Made by a program: the position numbers and the translations under genes. A DNA stretch of 64,000 nucleotides, from assembly GCA_016787645.1 (NCBI GenBank), contig JAEUUF010000006.1, positions 1 to 64,000 on the forward strand, written 5' to 3'. The number at the start of each line of letters is the position of its first letter. Within the stretch, counting starts at the first letter, position 1. The notes below the pieces were generated by a model that did no database searches, had not been told where the DNA came from, and saw nothing but the letters and a program-made list of their open reading frames with translations. Below are positions 17,640 to 26,655 of this stretch, one piece after another. The stretch is from Cyclobacteriaceae bacterium. Lineage in GTDB: Bacteria > Bacteroidota > Bacteroidia > Cytophagales > Cyclobacteriaceae.

Positions 17640-17829
17640 GACAAGGGGGTTTAGGGGTGGAAGTGAGTATGAAGTTATTGCTTTTATGACGGAAACAAGC
17701 AGAAATCAGCTTCGTGTCTAAAAAGCGCTTCCACTGCTGGAAATTGTCAAACCGGGTAACCAAATTTCAACTACTCGCTGCCTGGCAAAGTGAACAAATC
17801 GGTATATTGATCAACCAAAACCTTAACCT

Positions 17830-18309
17830 ATGGATGACCAGCAAATTCCCTCCGCACCCGGTTCCGCTGAAGTGAAAATCGAGCTCAATCGTGATGCGCT
17901 CTTCTACCTCCTGAATGCCGGGAAGTGGGCCAAGTTCCTCGCGATCCTTGGATTCATATTTATCGGCTTTCTGGTGATCCTGGGGTTCGCCGCGGGTTCG
18001 CTCCTTTCATCGGTCAGCCGACAAAGTGCCTTGCCCTTTCCAAGCTACCTTTTTGGATTGATCTACCTGATAATTGGTGCTATCTACTTCTTCCCCGTGC
18101 ATTATCTCTACAATTTTGCCTCCCTTGCGTACAGCGGGATCCGTGATAAAGACAGCAGCAAGATTGGCCAGGCCATTCTCAACCTCAAATCACATTATAA
18201 ATTCCTCGGAATTCTCGCCATCGTCTCCCTGGCGCTCTACATTTTCGTGCTATTCATAATACTGGCCGTTGGCGCCGGTCAATTCCTGGGTAACTCAGTC
18301 AATACCTGA
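17830..18309 (+). CDS. DUF5362-type small membrane protein
   Basis: The 159-residue protein has four predicted transmembrane helices, visible as FLAILGFIFIGFLVILGFAA, YLFGLIYLIIGAIYFFPVHY, a short amphipathic stretch and FLGILAIVSLALYIFVLFII. The segment LFYLLNAGKWAKFLAILGFI resembles the conserved N-terminal part of DUF5362 proteins of Bacteroidota, whose function is unknown. It is followed 33 bases later by the S9 peptidase on the same strand, but no functional link is evident. Confidence 0.7.
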   Translation: MDDQQIPSAPGSAEVKIELNRDALFYLLNAGKWAKFLAILGFIFIGFLVILGFAAGSLLSSVSRQSALPFPSYLFGLIYLIIGAIYFFPVHYLYNFASLAYSGIRDKDSSKIGQAILNLKSHYKFLGILAIVSLALYIFVLFIILAVGAGQFLGNSVNT

Positions 18310-18342
18310 CTATAATTTACACAAGCCTTACTCCTTCACTCT

Positions 18343-20253
18343 ATGAGACAGTTTTTCACCTCCCTCCTTTGCCTTTCTTGCTTCATCAGTTTTTCCCAAA
18401 CGCCGATAACCCCTGAGCGGCTTTGGCAGCTAAGCCGTGTGTCACCGCTGGGGATTTCACTAGATGGCAAACAAGTCATCTATTCAGTGAGCACACCGGA
18501 TATGTCGCAAAATAAAAGTAGCCGGAAAACCTACACGATTTCGCTCCAGGGTGGCCAGCCTGCCGAACTCACCAGCGCGGTTGGACTAATTGCCAACAAA
18601 TCCATCTCACCTGACGGAAAGTATTCGCTCAGCACCAAGGAAGTGAAAATCAACAAAGTCTACGGCAGTGACTTCTACCCGGAGCTCGACAAATCCAACG
18701 TGCAGATCTATGATGGTCTAAACTACCGGCATTGGGATACCTGGGAAGATGGTTCATTTAGCCATGTCTTCGTGCATCCAATCGTGAACGGCGTGGCGGG
18801 TGAAGGCAAGGACCTCATGCCCGGTGAACCTTATGATTGCCCACAGAAGCCATTCGGCGGTGACGAAGACTACACCTGGAGCCCGGACAGCAAGAAAATC
18901 ATTTATGTGACCAAGAGAAAAGAAGGTACAGCTTATGCGACCAGCACAAACACCGACCTCTATGAATTTGATCTTGCCACCGGAAGAACCACGAACCTGA
19001 CCGAAGACAACAAAGGCTACGACACCAACCCATCCTTTTCGACCGCCGGTACGCTTGCGTGGCTCAGCATGAAACGCGATGGCTACGAATCCGACAAGAA
19101 TGATCTGAAGATTCGGTCCAACGGTGTGACAACCAACCTTACCCAGGGCTGGGATGAGTCAGTACTGCATTATGAGTGGAGCACGGATGGAAAAAAACTT
19201 TACATCATTGCTGCGGTCGATGGTACACTTCAGCTTTTTGAAGTCGATCATCCCGACGCAACGAAAAAAACTCCGACGGTTAAACAGCTCACTCGCGGCG
19301 AGTTTGACATCACCGGGTTCGGTGGCCAGTCGGGACAAACGATGGTGGTATCACGAACAGATATGAATCATGCCGCAGAACTCTATACAGTCAACCTGTC
19401 CAACGGTCAACTGACACCCCTTACGCACGTCAATGATGCAGCCTACTCGTCCATCGCTACGAGCAAAGTGGAAAAACGCATGGTACCCACCACCGATGGC
19501 AAGCAAATGCTGGTGTACGTGATCTATCCGCCCGGCTTTGACGCCTCAAAGAAATATCCAACCCTGCTCTATTGCCAGGGTGGTCCACAATCTGCCTTAA
19601 CACAGTTCTACTCGTTCCGGTGGAATCTTCAACTCATTGCAGCAAACGGATACATTGTCGTTGCGCCTAACCGTCGGGGAATGCCGGGTCATGGTGTGGC
19701 GTGGAATGAGAAGATCAGCAAAGACCATGGCGGACAGGCCATGGATGACTACCTCTCCGCGATTGACGCCGTATCGAAAGAGCCATTTGTGGATAAGGGA
19801 CGCCTGGGGGCTGTGGGTGCCAGCTACGGGGGATATTCCGTTTTCTACCTCGCCGGTATTCACAACAATCGTTTCAAGACGTTCATCGCTCACGATGGAA
19901 TATTCAATTTCAAAAGCATGTATGGCAGCACCGAAGAGGTCTTCTTCTCCGATTGGGAATATGGCGGCCCCTATTGGGACAAGTCCAATGCCGTAGCACA
20001 AAAGTCCTACACACAATTTGATCCGAGCAACCTGGTGGAGAAATGGAATACGCCCATCCTGATTTTCCATGGTGGTCACGACTACCGCGTTCCGGAAACG
20101 CAGGGCTTTGAAGCTTTCCAGGCGGCGCAACTGCGCGGCATAAAAAGCCGACTGGTTTATCTACCGACCGAAAACCACTGGGTCCTCTCAGCGCAAAATG
20201 GCATGGTGTGGCAGCGGGAGTTCTTCAAATGGCTGAGTGAAACGTTGAAGTGA
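18343..20253 (+). CDS. secreted S9-family (prolyl oligopeptidase) peptidase
   Basis: This is an exported serine peptidase of 636 aa. A signal peptide covers residues 1-19 (MRQFFTSLLCLSCFISFSQ). Residues 20-390 form the beta-propeller with WD40/PD40-like blades (SPDGKYSLS, WSPDSKKIIYVTKR, WSTDGKKLYIIA). The C-terminal alpha/beta-hydrolase domain holds S494 in VGASYGGYS, D580 in HGGHDYRVPE and H612 in TENHW, the canonical triad. It probably trims oligopeptides, possibly with dipeptidyl- or acylaminoacyl-peptidase specificity. It appears to be the last gene before the convergent GDPD gene. Confidence 0.95.
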   Translation: MRQFFTSLLCLSCFISFSQTPITPERLWQLSRVSPLGISLDGKQVIYSVSTPDMSQNKSSRKTYTISLQGGQPAELTSAVGLIANKSISPDGKYSLSTKEVKINKVYGSDFYPELDKSNVQIYDGLNYRHWDTWEDGSFSHVFVHPIVNGVAGEGKDLMPGEPYDCPQKPFGGDEDYTWSPDSKKIIYVTKRKEGTAYATSTNTDLYEFDLATGRTTNLTEDNKGYDTNPSFSTAGTLAWLSMKRDGYESDKNDLKIRSNGVTTNLTQGWDESVLHYEWSTDGKKLYIIAAVDGTLQLFEVDHPDATKKTPTVKQLTRGEFDITGFGGQSGQTMVVSRTDMNHAAELYTVNLSNGQLTPLTHVNDAAYSSIATSKVEKRMVPTTDGKQMLVYVIYPPGFDASKKYPTLLYCQGGPQSALTQFYSFRWNLQLIAANGYIVVAPNRRGMPGHGVAWNEKISKDHGGQAMDDYLSAIDAVSKEPFVDKGRLGAVGASYGGYSVFYLAGIHNNRFKTFIAHDGIFNFKSMYGSTEEVFFSDWEYGGPYWDKSNAVAQKSYTQFDPSNLVEKWNTPILIFHGGHDYRVPETQGFEAFQAAQLRGIKSRLVYLPTENHWVLSAQNGMVWQREFFKWLSETLK

Positions 20254-20282
20254 AGAGAACTGCCCTCGCAAAATAACAGTGA

Positions 20283-21179
20283 TCAGTTCGCCGAAAGATT
20301 TAATTCACGGTTTACAAGAGCCGGATTGTCGGTAATGATGCCGTCAACCCCTAAGTTGTATACCCGACGGATGTCTTCAGGCTCATTGACGGTCCAGGTG
20401 AAAACTTTCAGTTTCTTTGCTTTCAATGAAGCGACCATCGTTGGAGAAAGGTAATGGTAATTGACGGCCATTCCGGCAATGCCCTCGACGATGGGATATC
20501 GGCCCCAGTGAAATTCCCGGCTGTAATACGAGCGAGGCCATGAAAGCGTGCCATAAAGCAACTGGTAATACGTGATGTCAGGCGCTATACGGTGAAGCTC
20601 TTCCAGGTACTTGTATTCAAATGATTGTACGATCGTCCAATGCTCTGCCCCGTGATTTCGGATTACATCGACCACCCCGGCCACCAGGTTTTCATAGTTC
20701 CCTTCCTTCGGCCACTTGAGTTCAATCAGTACGGTGCGTTGGCCCCTGACAAGGTCAAGCACTTGAGAAAGTGTGGGGACTTTTTCTCCCGCAAACTTCT
20801 GCCCAAACCAGCTTCCCGCATCCATCTGTGCAATTTCTGCATAGGTCAAATCGGCAATGAGGCCTTTGCCATTGGTTGTGCGGTCCACGGTGTTGTCATG
20901 CATCACCAACACAGTATCATCCTTGGTAAGGTGAACATCGAGTTCAATGATACTGGCCTGCTTCATGCCCTCAGCAAAAGCAGCAAGCGTATTTTCCGGT
21001 GCCTGGGCGCTGAAACCCCGGTGACTGATAACGACCGGGTGGATCATTGCGCCACTTTGGATTTCAGATGACAACATCTTGAACCGAAGGTAGGGAAAGG
21101 CCAAGGCACCGGCGATGCATATGACCAGGGTCAACAGAAGCAGTAGGACCACTTTGGTATCAACGTATTTGGGTTTCAA
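20283..21179 (-). CDS. glycerophosphodiester phosphodiesterase (GDPD)
   Basis: The enzyme is predicted to hydrolyse glycerophosphodiesters to glycerol-3-phosphate and an alcohol. A transmembrane or signal segment spans residues 9-29. The catalytic motif is complete: H53-R54 in ISHRGFSAQAPENT with E62, E79 and D81 in IIELDVHLTKDD, and H94 in VMHDNTVDRTT. The C-terminus has the usual VFTWTVNEPEDI and GVDGIITDNP. The hydrophobic N-terminus implies a periplasmic active site. Immediately upstream of its ATG lies a degenerate 10-base repeat tract. Confidence 0.93.
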   Translation of the reverse strand: MKPKYVDTKVVLLLLLTLVICIAGALAFPYLRFKMLSSEIQSGAMIHPVVISHRGFSAQAPENTLAAFAEGMKQASIIELDVHLTKDDTVLVMHDNTVDRTTNGKGLIADLTYAEIAQMDAGSWFGQKFAGEKVPTLSQVLDLVRGQRTVLIELKWPKEGNYENLVAGVVDVIRNHGAEHWTIVQSFEYKYLEELHRIAPDITYYQLLYGTLSWPRSYYSREFHWGRYPIVEGIAGMAVNYHYLSPTMVASLKAKKLKVFTWTVNEPEDIRRVYNLGVDGIITDNPALVNRELNLSAN

Positions 21180-21180
21180 T

Positions 21181-21239
21181 GGACTTGGGTGTCAGTGTAT
21201 TTAAGTGCCCGTGTGTCTGAGTATCCATGTGCTTGGGCG
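21181..21239. repeat. degenerate tandem ~10-base repeat (gtgtctgagt-like)
   Basis: On the plus strand the tract reads as imperfect copies of a GTGTCTGAGT-like decamer (for example cccgtgtgtctgagtatcca). It abuts the start codon of the minus-strand GDPD gene. A longer tract of the same type, sharing the string tttaagtg, lies directly upstream of the minus-strand gene starting at 55880. No protein-coding potential is apparent. Confidence 0.55.
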
Positions 21240-21399
21240 CGAAGTTATTCAGAAAATATTCCGGTTCGAAGGTACAAAAGCAATCTTGGTTGAAGATCGG
21301 TTCATGTTGAGCAATAACTGCCATCTCATTTGGTGATGATTGGGGAACAGTTGAATTGCCAAAAGGTGGCTTCCTGATTTTTTGTGCTATTTTGGTTCT

Positions 21400-23214
21400 A
21401 TGCAGGACACTACCCCAGGATCAGCGGGTCGAATGGTGCGGGTTTGGAGAAACCTGAACAAAGGAATGGAACTGGCCTGGGCTGCATCACCGCGCTCGCT
21501 CATCTGGTATTCTTCACTGGGAATTGTCAATGCGGCCATGGCACCCACTGCGGTGTATCTTGGCTCACAACTGGTGAACCGGATTGCCGAGGCTCGTCTG
21601 CATACGATCACCCTGACCGACATGATTCCCATCCTTGCCGGGTTGTGGATTACTGCAACTATCCAGCGTGCCCTTGGCGCTTATATGGGATATGGCCGAA
21701 GTCTCTTCGTCAGAAGGGTCGAGTTGGAAGCTGAACGCAGGCTTCTCCGGCAAGCTTCAAAAGTTGACCTCGGACACTTCGATAACTCCAACTGGCATGA
21801 TCGTCTTTCGCGGGCGCGCCGCGATGTGTCCTGGCGCCCGGGTGATCTCACCTGGTCCGTGCTGGGTCTTTCCGGAAACCTCATCTCCATCATCCTCATG
21901 GCTTCCCTGCTGGCCAGCCTCCATTACGTGCTGGTTATTCTTGCGATCGGCGCCGCTGTCCTCTCGCTGGCTTTGGAAAGTCGTGTGACCTCGAAACTCT
22001 ACGCATTCTACTACAAGGAAACTCCCGAAGAACGTGAGCGCAGTTACCTGGCTGACTTGCTCGTTCAACCACGAAACACGAAAGAGATCCGGGCCTATGT
22101 ACTCTCTGACTACCTGCTCGACCGACATGCCCGCCTGTCTGAATACTTGTACAAACGAAGAGCGGAAATGTATCGGTCTGGAACAAGAATGGCCGTGCTC
22201 AGCGGACTCGTAGCCGGCACTACCCTGGCCGGGGCTTACTTGTTTGTCGCCATACAGGGCGCGTCCGGATTAATTGACCCGGGTGGCGTTGTGCTGGTCA
22301 TTGGCGCATTCGCCTCGGTATCAGGGACACTCGGTCTTGTCTCGAGCACCTTCGTCGCCGTGGATCAACACACCACTTTTCTTGACGACTACTTTTCCTT
22401 TCTCGCTATTGAGCCGCTGGTTCCCGCTCCAGAAGCAAAGGTTCCACGGGATGGGAACAAGGACCATGGCATTGTATTTGAAAATGTCGGGTTCACGTAC
22501 CCGGGCGCCACTGAGGCCGCCGTCACCGGGCTGTCGCTTTCCATCCGACCTGGACAGTTAGTCGCCCTGGTGGGTGAAAACGGTGCCGGAAAAAGTACGC
22601 TGGTGAAACTCCTCCTGCGCTTCTACGACCCGGACCAGGGTGCTGTCAAACTGGATGGAGTAAACCTCAAAGATCTTCATCCCGAAACCCTCCGGAGCAG
22701 GATCGGGGTTTTGTTCCAGGATTACGCCAGCTACGAGCTCACCATCCGCGAGAATGTATTGATGGGACGTCCCGATGTCCCGCCTGACGATGAGCGGGTG
22801 ATGAAAGCCCTGCGTGATTCAAGAAGTGAATGGCTCGTGAGCAAAATGCCCAAAGGACTGGATTCAAAAGTGGGACGACTCTTTGAAGGCGGCCACGACC
22901 TGTCGGGTGGTGAGTGGCAACGCCTCGCCCTGGCCCGCATCATGTACCGCGACGCGGATATCTGGATCCTCGACGAACCTACTTCCGCCATGGATCCGGA
23001 AGCCGAAGCCGCCATCTTCACCGAGTTGAAAGAGAACCTTCGCGGCCGCATGGGCATTGTCATCTCCCACCGCTTTTCCACCGTCCGGATGGCCGACAAG
23101 ATCGCGGTTATCGACGGTGGACGGGTAACCGAGTTCGGCAGCCACGAAGAACTGCTGAGCATTGGCGGAAGATATGCCCAACTATTTGAACTACAGGCGA
23201 AGGGGTATCGATGA
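21400..23214 (+). CDS. ABC transporter half-molecule (fused permease and ATPase)
   Basis: The N-terminal 320 residues are an exporter-type transmembrane domain. The C-terminal nucleotide-binding domain has Walker A GENGAGKST (residues 392-400), signature LSGGEWQRLALAR and Walker B ADIWILDEPTSAMD, followed by the switch histidine in VISHRFSTV. It should act as a homodimer or with an unlinked partner. The substrate is unknown. I chose ATG at 21400; the frame also has TTG at 21382. There is no adjacent membrane-fusion gene, so it is probably an inner-membrane exporter or flippase. Confidence 0.93.
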   Translation: MQDTTPGSAGRMVRVWRNLNKGMELAWAASPRSLIWYSSLGIVNAAMAPTAVYLGSQLVNRIAEARLHTITLTDMIPILAGLWITATIQRALGAYMGYGRSLFVRRVELEAERRLLRQASKVDLGHFDNSNWHDRLSRARRDVSWRPGDLTWSVLGLSGNLISIILMASLLASLHYVLVILAIGAAVLSLALESRVTSKLYAFYYKETPEERERSYLADLLVQPRNTKEIRAYVLSDYLLDRHARLSEYLYKRRAEMYRSGTRMAVLSGLVAGTTLAGAYLFVAIQGASGLIDPGGVVLVIGAFASVSGTLGLVSSTFVAVDQHTTFLDDYFSFLAIEPLVPAPEAKVPRDGNKDHGIVFENVGFTYPGATEAAVTGLSLSIRPGQLVALVGENGAGKSTLVKLLLRFYDPDQGAVKLDGVNLKDLHPETLRSRIGVLFQDYASYELTIRENVLMGRPDVPPDDERVMKALRDSRSEWLVSKMPKGLDSKVGRLFEGGHDLSGGEWQRLALARIMYRDADIWILDEPTSAMDPEAEAAIFTELKENLRGRMGIVISHRFSTVRMADKIAVIDGGRVTEFGSHEELLSIGGRYAQLFELQAKGYR

Positions 23215-23236
23215 ACTCAATTCGCAACCAGGCTGC

Positions 23237-23482
23237 TTACTTCTGTCGTCGCGCGTAAGCAATTATGGCCGGTACTGCAATGATTACCCAGACTACATTA
23301 ATGAATGTATTGGCAAACGCAGAGTAGTAGGCAGAATAAATGATGAGAAATATCCCTCCCACCAGGTTCAACAATAGAAATGCGAGCGAAGTTGATGTCA
23401 GCTTCTGGTAACTATTCAAACCATAGGCAGCGACCACCATTACGGAGCCGGTCCAGCCGATGATGTTGATGAGTACTTCCAT
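23237..23482 (-). CDS. small membrane protein (CBU_0592-like)
   Basis: The 81-residue protein starts at MEVLINIIGWTGSVMVVAAY and has about three transmembrane helices separated by the loop NSYQKLTSTS. This pattern of an N-terminal GWxG...AYxLNSxxK segment followed by two helices is that of the CBU_0592-type small proteins distantly resembling SemiSWEET halves. The function is unknown. The frame is open to 23500, but the ATG at 23482 directly precedes the first helix. The gene is convergent with the ABC transporter gene, 22 bases from its stop. Confidence 0.7.
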   Translation of the reverse strand: MEVLINIIGWTGSVMVVAAYGLNSYQKLTSTSLAFLLLNLVGGIFLIIYSAYYSAFANTFINVVWVIIAVPAIIAYARRQK

Positions 23483-23675
23483 TGATTTTGCAATATACAC
23501 AGTCTACTGTACCCGTAGTTACCTATCGGTTGTGGGTGCAAGGCTTGATGTTGTATATTTAGTAATCCTGATCACCCTCGGAACTGTTTCCTTTTGGCGC
23601 GGCTGCCTGCTGGTAGTTCGCTAATCCTGAAAGGCCGTTGCCGTTACGTGCCCGGGAATTTGCTGAAACCGGTCC

Positions 23676-25154
23676 ATGAAATTTTCTGCTGAAAACATAC
23701 TGCTATTAGGCTCCATCCTGCTCTTCCTCAGCATCGTGGCCAGCAAGACATCGTTCAAGCTGGGAATTCCGACACTGATCTTATTCCTGATTGTTGGCAT
23801 GCTGGCCGGCTCGGATGGCCCAGGCGGAATCTATTTTGATGATCCGAAGACGGCACAATTTATGGGTGTCATCGCCCTTACCTTTATTCTTTTTTCGGGA
23901 GGCCTCGAAACAAAACTCGAAAGCATCCGGCCCATTGTCAAAGATGGCGTCGCCCTATCCACCCTGGGTGTTCTGATTACTGCCCTTACCACAGGCACGT
24001 TTGCCGCCTATCTGCTCGACTACCCGCTTTCGGAAGGACTGCTTTTGGGGGCCATCGTATCGGCAACGGATGCGGCGGCTGTATTTTCTATCCTTCGCAC
24101 CAAAAACCTGGGATTAAAAGGGAACCTCAGGCCCCTGCTGGAATTCGAAAGCGGCAGCAACGACCCCATGGCATTCTTCCTCACCATCAGCTTTGTTGAA
24201 ATCGTCAATCACCCGGAGATGTCAATGCTGGTCCTGATCCCCAAATTTCTCCAGGGGATGACCCTCGGAGCGCTTTGTGGATTTGGTGCAGGCAAACTGA
24301 TGCTTTGGATTGTCAACAGCATCCAATTGGATGTTGATGGCCTCTATCCCGTGCTCGTGCTTTCCCTGGTGTTCTTTACATTCTCTTTTACCGACTGGAT
24401 CGGGGGCAACGGATTCCTGGCGATCTACGTCGCCGCCATCCTGCTGGGCAACAGTTCATTCATCCACAAGAAGAGCCTGATCCGGTTCTTCGACGGCCAG
24501 GCCTGGCTCATGCAGATCATGATGTTCCTTACGCTCGGCCTGCTGGTGTTTCCTTCGCAGATGGTTCCTATCCTCGGTGAAGGAATATTGATTTCTATTT
24601 TCCTCATGCTCGCTGCACGGCCCCTCGCCGTATTCATCTCCTTGATGCGGGCCTCTGACATGAATGTACGGAAGAAACTATTTGTCTCGTGGGTGGGTCT
24701 TCGGGGCGCGGCCCCAATTGTCTTTGCCACCTATCCCCTCATCGCCGGCGTTCATTACGCTTCTACCATCTTCAACCTCGTCTTTTTCATTTCGGTTTCC
24801 TCCGTGGTTTTACAGGGTTCAACCATCGCCGTCATGGCGCGTTGGTTGCACGTCGCTGTGCCCGAGAAGCTTCGACGCAAGTTTCCGCTCGACCTTGAGC
24901 TAAAGGATAATTCCAAGTCATTCAGCATTGAGCTGGATATCCCCGACCAGGCGCCCAGTGTGGGTAAGCCGATTGTCCAACTCAAGCTGCCGCCTTCCTC
25001 CATGATTGTCCTCATTCACCGGGGAGGCAAATACCTTACACCCAGCGGTGACACCATCATCCAGGGCGGCGATCACCTGCTCCTCCTCGCTGAAAGTCAG
25101 GAGGCTTCTGGTGCTATTTATGAGACCTTCGGAGTCAAACCTGATCATGCCTGA
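23676..25154 (+). CDS. potassium/proton antiporter (CPA1, NhaP2/CvrA type)
   Basis: This inner-membrane cation/proton antiporter of 492 aa has twelve or so helices over residues 1-395, including the ion-binding segment ATDAAAVFSILR and the downstream ESGSNDPMAFFLTISF motif (the ND pair typical of CPA1 antiporters). Residues 405-490 are a TrkA-C (RCK_C) regulatory domain, seen as LPPSSMIVLIHRGGKYLTPS and GDHLLLLAES. It should export K+ (or Na+) in exchange for protons. Its last 8 bases overlap the start of the GNAT gene. Confidence 0.93.
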   Translation: MKFSAENILLLGSILLFLSIVASKTSFKLGIPTLILFLIVGMLAGSDGPGGIYFDDPKTAQFMGVIALTFILFSGGLETKLESIRPIVKDGVALSTLGVLITALTTGTFAAYLLDYPLSEGLLLGAIVSATDAAAVFSILRTKNLGLKGNLRPLLEFESGSNDPMAFFLTISFVEIVNHPEMSMLVLIPKFLQGMTLGALCGFGAGKLMLWIVNSIQLDVDGLYPVLVLSLVFFTFSFTDWIGGNGFLAIYVAAILLGNSSFIHKKSLIRFFDGQAWLMQIMMFLTLGLLVFPSQMVPILGEGILISIFLMLAARPLAVFISLMRASDMNVRKKLFVSWVGLRGAAPIVFATYPLIAGVHYASTIFNLVFFISVSSVVLQGSTIAVMARWLHVAVPEKLRRKFPLDLELKDNSKSFSIELDIPDQAPSVGKPIVQLKLPPSSMIVLIHRGGKYLTPSGDTIIQGGDHLLLLAESQEASGAIYETFGVKPDHA

Positions 25155-25659
25155 CGCTTCTTTTATTTTCAAAACAGACCGTCTGGTACTGCGCAAACTG
25201 TCGCTCGATGACGCGACATTCATTCTCGAACTCGTCAACACTCCCGGTTGGCTGAAATACATTGGTGATCGGAACGTGCATTCCATCGAAGATGCCAGGG
25301 CCTATCTCGGGAATGGTCCCTTGAAAAGCTATCGGGAAAATGGGTTCGGATTGTGGAAGGTCGAGTTGAGTGGCCAGCCGATCGGCATGTGCGGAATTCT
25401 CAAACGTGCAGAACTCAATCTGCCCGACCTTGGGTTTGCCTTTCTTCCGGCGTATAAAGGATTGGGTTACGCCCACGAAGCCGTAGCAGCAACCTTATCC
25501 TATGCCTGTGAGGTTCTTCGGCTATCCAAGTTGAGCGCCATTGTGCAGGCCGACAATGCCCGCTCCATCGCACTTTTGAAGAACAATGGCTTTGTGCGCG
25601 TGGGGAATTTTTCGTTTCCGGGGAAAGAGGAAGTGTTGGAACTTTATGAAACCAATTAA
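25147..25659 (+). CDS. GNAT-family N-acetyltransferase (RimJ/RimL type)
   Basis: The protein of 170 aa begins MPDASFIFKTDRLVLRKLSL, the usual start of RimJ/RimL-like acetyltransferases. It has the acetyl-CoA-binding segment FLPAYKGLGYAHEAVAAT and the terminal NARSIALLKNNGF motif. The acceptor could be a small molecule or a protein amine. The open frame reaches back to 25006 inside the antiporter gene, but the homologous N-terminus begins at the ATG at 25147, overlapping the antiporter stop by 8 bases, so the two are probably co-translated. Confidence 0.9.
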   Translation: MPDASFIFKTDRLVLRKLSLDDATFILELVNTPGWLKYIGDRNVHSIEDARAYLGNGPLKSYRENGFGLWKVELSGQPIGMCGILKRAELNLPDLGFAFLPAYKGLGYAHEAVAATLSYACEVLRLSKLSAIVQADNARSIALLKNNGFVRVGNFSFPGKEEVLELYETN

Positions 25660-25665
25660 AGACAG

Positions 25666-26637
25666 TTAGTGAAGTTTGAAAACCACTGGCAGCAAGAATT
25701 CTTGTTCCACTTTTCTTCGAACAAACTGACCTCTGCTCTTCATTACCATCCAAGTACCTTTGTATTGATTGACAACCAAGAGGGCCATTTTATCGCATTC
25801 TGGTTCAAGCCCTTTCGCTACCCTGGATCGAATATGTCCGTCCGGTTGCACTATGATCTGAACAATAACCAAACCTGAAATTCCTTGTCGCCTTGCTGAT
25901 TCGGGATATACCAAGTTGTCAACCAGGTGGCTGTAAAATGAATTCAAATCCAGTTGCATTACTTTTTTGTACTTGTATTGTTTACCGACTGAATCATAAC
26001 TCACTCCCTTTACCAGCTTATTCCGCTTGTAATGCTCTTCAAAGGCTAGCCTACCATCTGAAAAGTGGCCCTTCCAGATGCCTTCCTTGAATCCATTGGC
26101 AATTTGTCCAGTTTCATAGGATACTGGATCATCCCCAATACCAACGTAGATCCCATTACCTGCCGTTACTAGCTGATTCCCAAGACTGTCCCAGAAGCTT
26201 TCAAGTCTTTTTCTAAAATCGGGTTCACCATCATCATCATAAGTAACTACCTCTTTGATTTGTCCATTCCTGTACCATCTCGTCCATTTTCCTTGATACT
26301 GATTTGCCTGAAAATTGCCCTCCGCCCGAGGTCTACCATTGTCGTAGTATAATCGAAATACCCCATTACGCGTATAAAGGTACTTGTCAAAGAAAGTGCT
26401 ATACTCTGCGAGAGTATCATTCAAATAGTATTTCTCCACATGAAGTTTGACTTTGTCATTTGGGTCCATCCGGACCACTCGGTAATAACTGGCCTTGGCA
26501 GAGTCAACAGTAAATCCAAATTCATCAATATATTCTCGGTCATTCTTTTGAGCCTCTGCAAATGGAGCATCCAGCAAAACAACCAATGCCAAAATCAACC
26601 CTGCACCTAGCGATTGGTTGGTCATAACCCGCAGCAT
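25666..26637 (-). CDS. exported protein with MORN-like (YwqK) repeats and TonB C-terminal domain
   Basis: A signal peptide or anchor (about residues 5-29) is followed by MORN/YwqK-like units, such as FRLYYDNGRPRAEGNF, KWTRWYRNGQIKEVVTY and KGHFSDGRLAFEEHY. Residues 250-323 resemble a TonB C-terminal domain (LVYPESARRQGISGLVIVQI, then VQPDGHIR). Such proteins are often annotated as energy-transducer TonB, but the long repeat region makes coupling to a receptor uncertain. The gene is visibly more AT-rich than its neighbours. It starts 18 bases after the Asp-box gene and probably shares its transcript. Codon 5 (26625) is an alternative start. Confidence 0.75.
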   Translation of the reverse strand: MLRVMTNQSLGAGLILALVVLLDAPFAEAQKNDREYIDEFGFTVDSAKASYYRVVRMDPNDKVKLHVEKYYLNDTLAEYSTFFDKYLYTRNGVFRLYYDNGRPRAEGNFQANQYQGKWTRWYRNGQIKEVVTYDDDGEPDFRKRLESFWDSLGNQLVTAGNGIYVGIGDDPVSYETGQIANGFKEGIWKGHFSDGRLAFEEHYKRNKLVKGVSYDSVGKQYKYKKVMQLDLNSFYSHLVDNLVYPESARRQGISGLVIVQIIVQPDGHIRSRVAKGLEPECDKMALLVVNQYKGTWMVMKSRGQFVRRKVEQEFLLPVVFKLH

Positions 26638-26655
26638 ACTTGTCCTCCGAGATGA

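Noticed and set aside
25006..25146. Extension of the GNAT frame into the antiporter gene
   Set aside because: The homologous N-terminus starts at the ATG at 25147; the upstream part is a shadow of the antiporter C-terminus.
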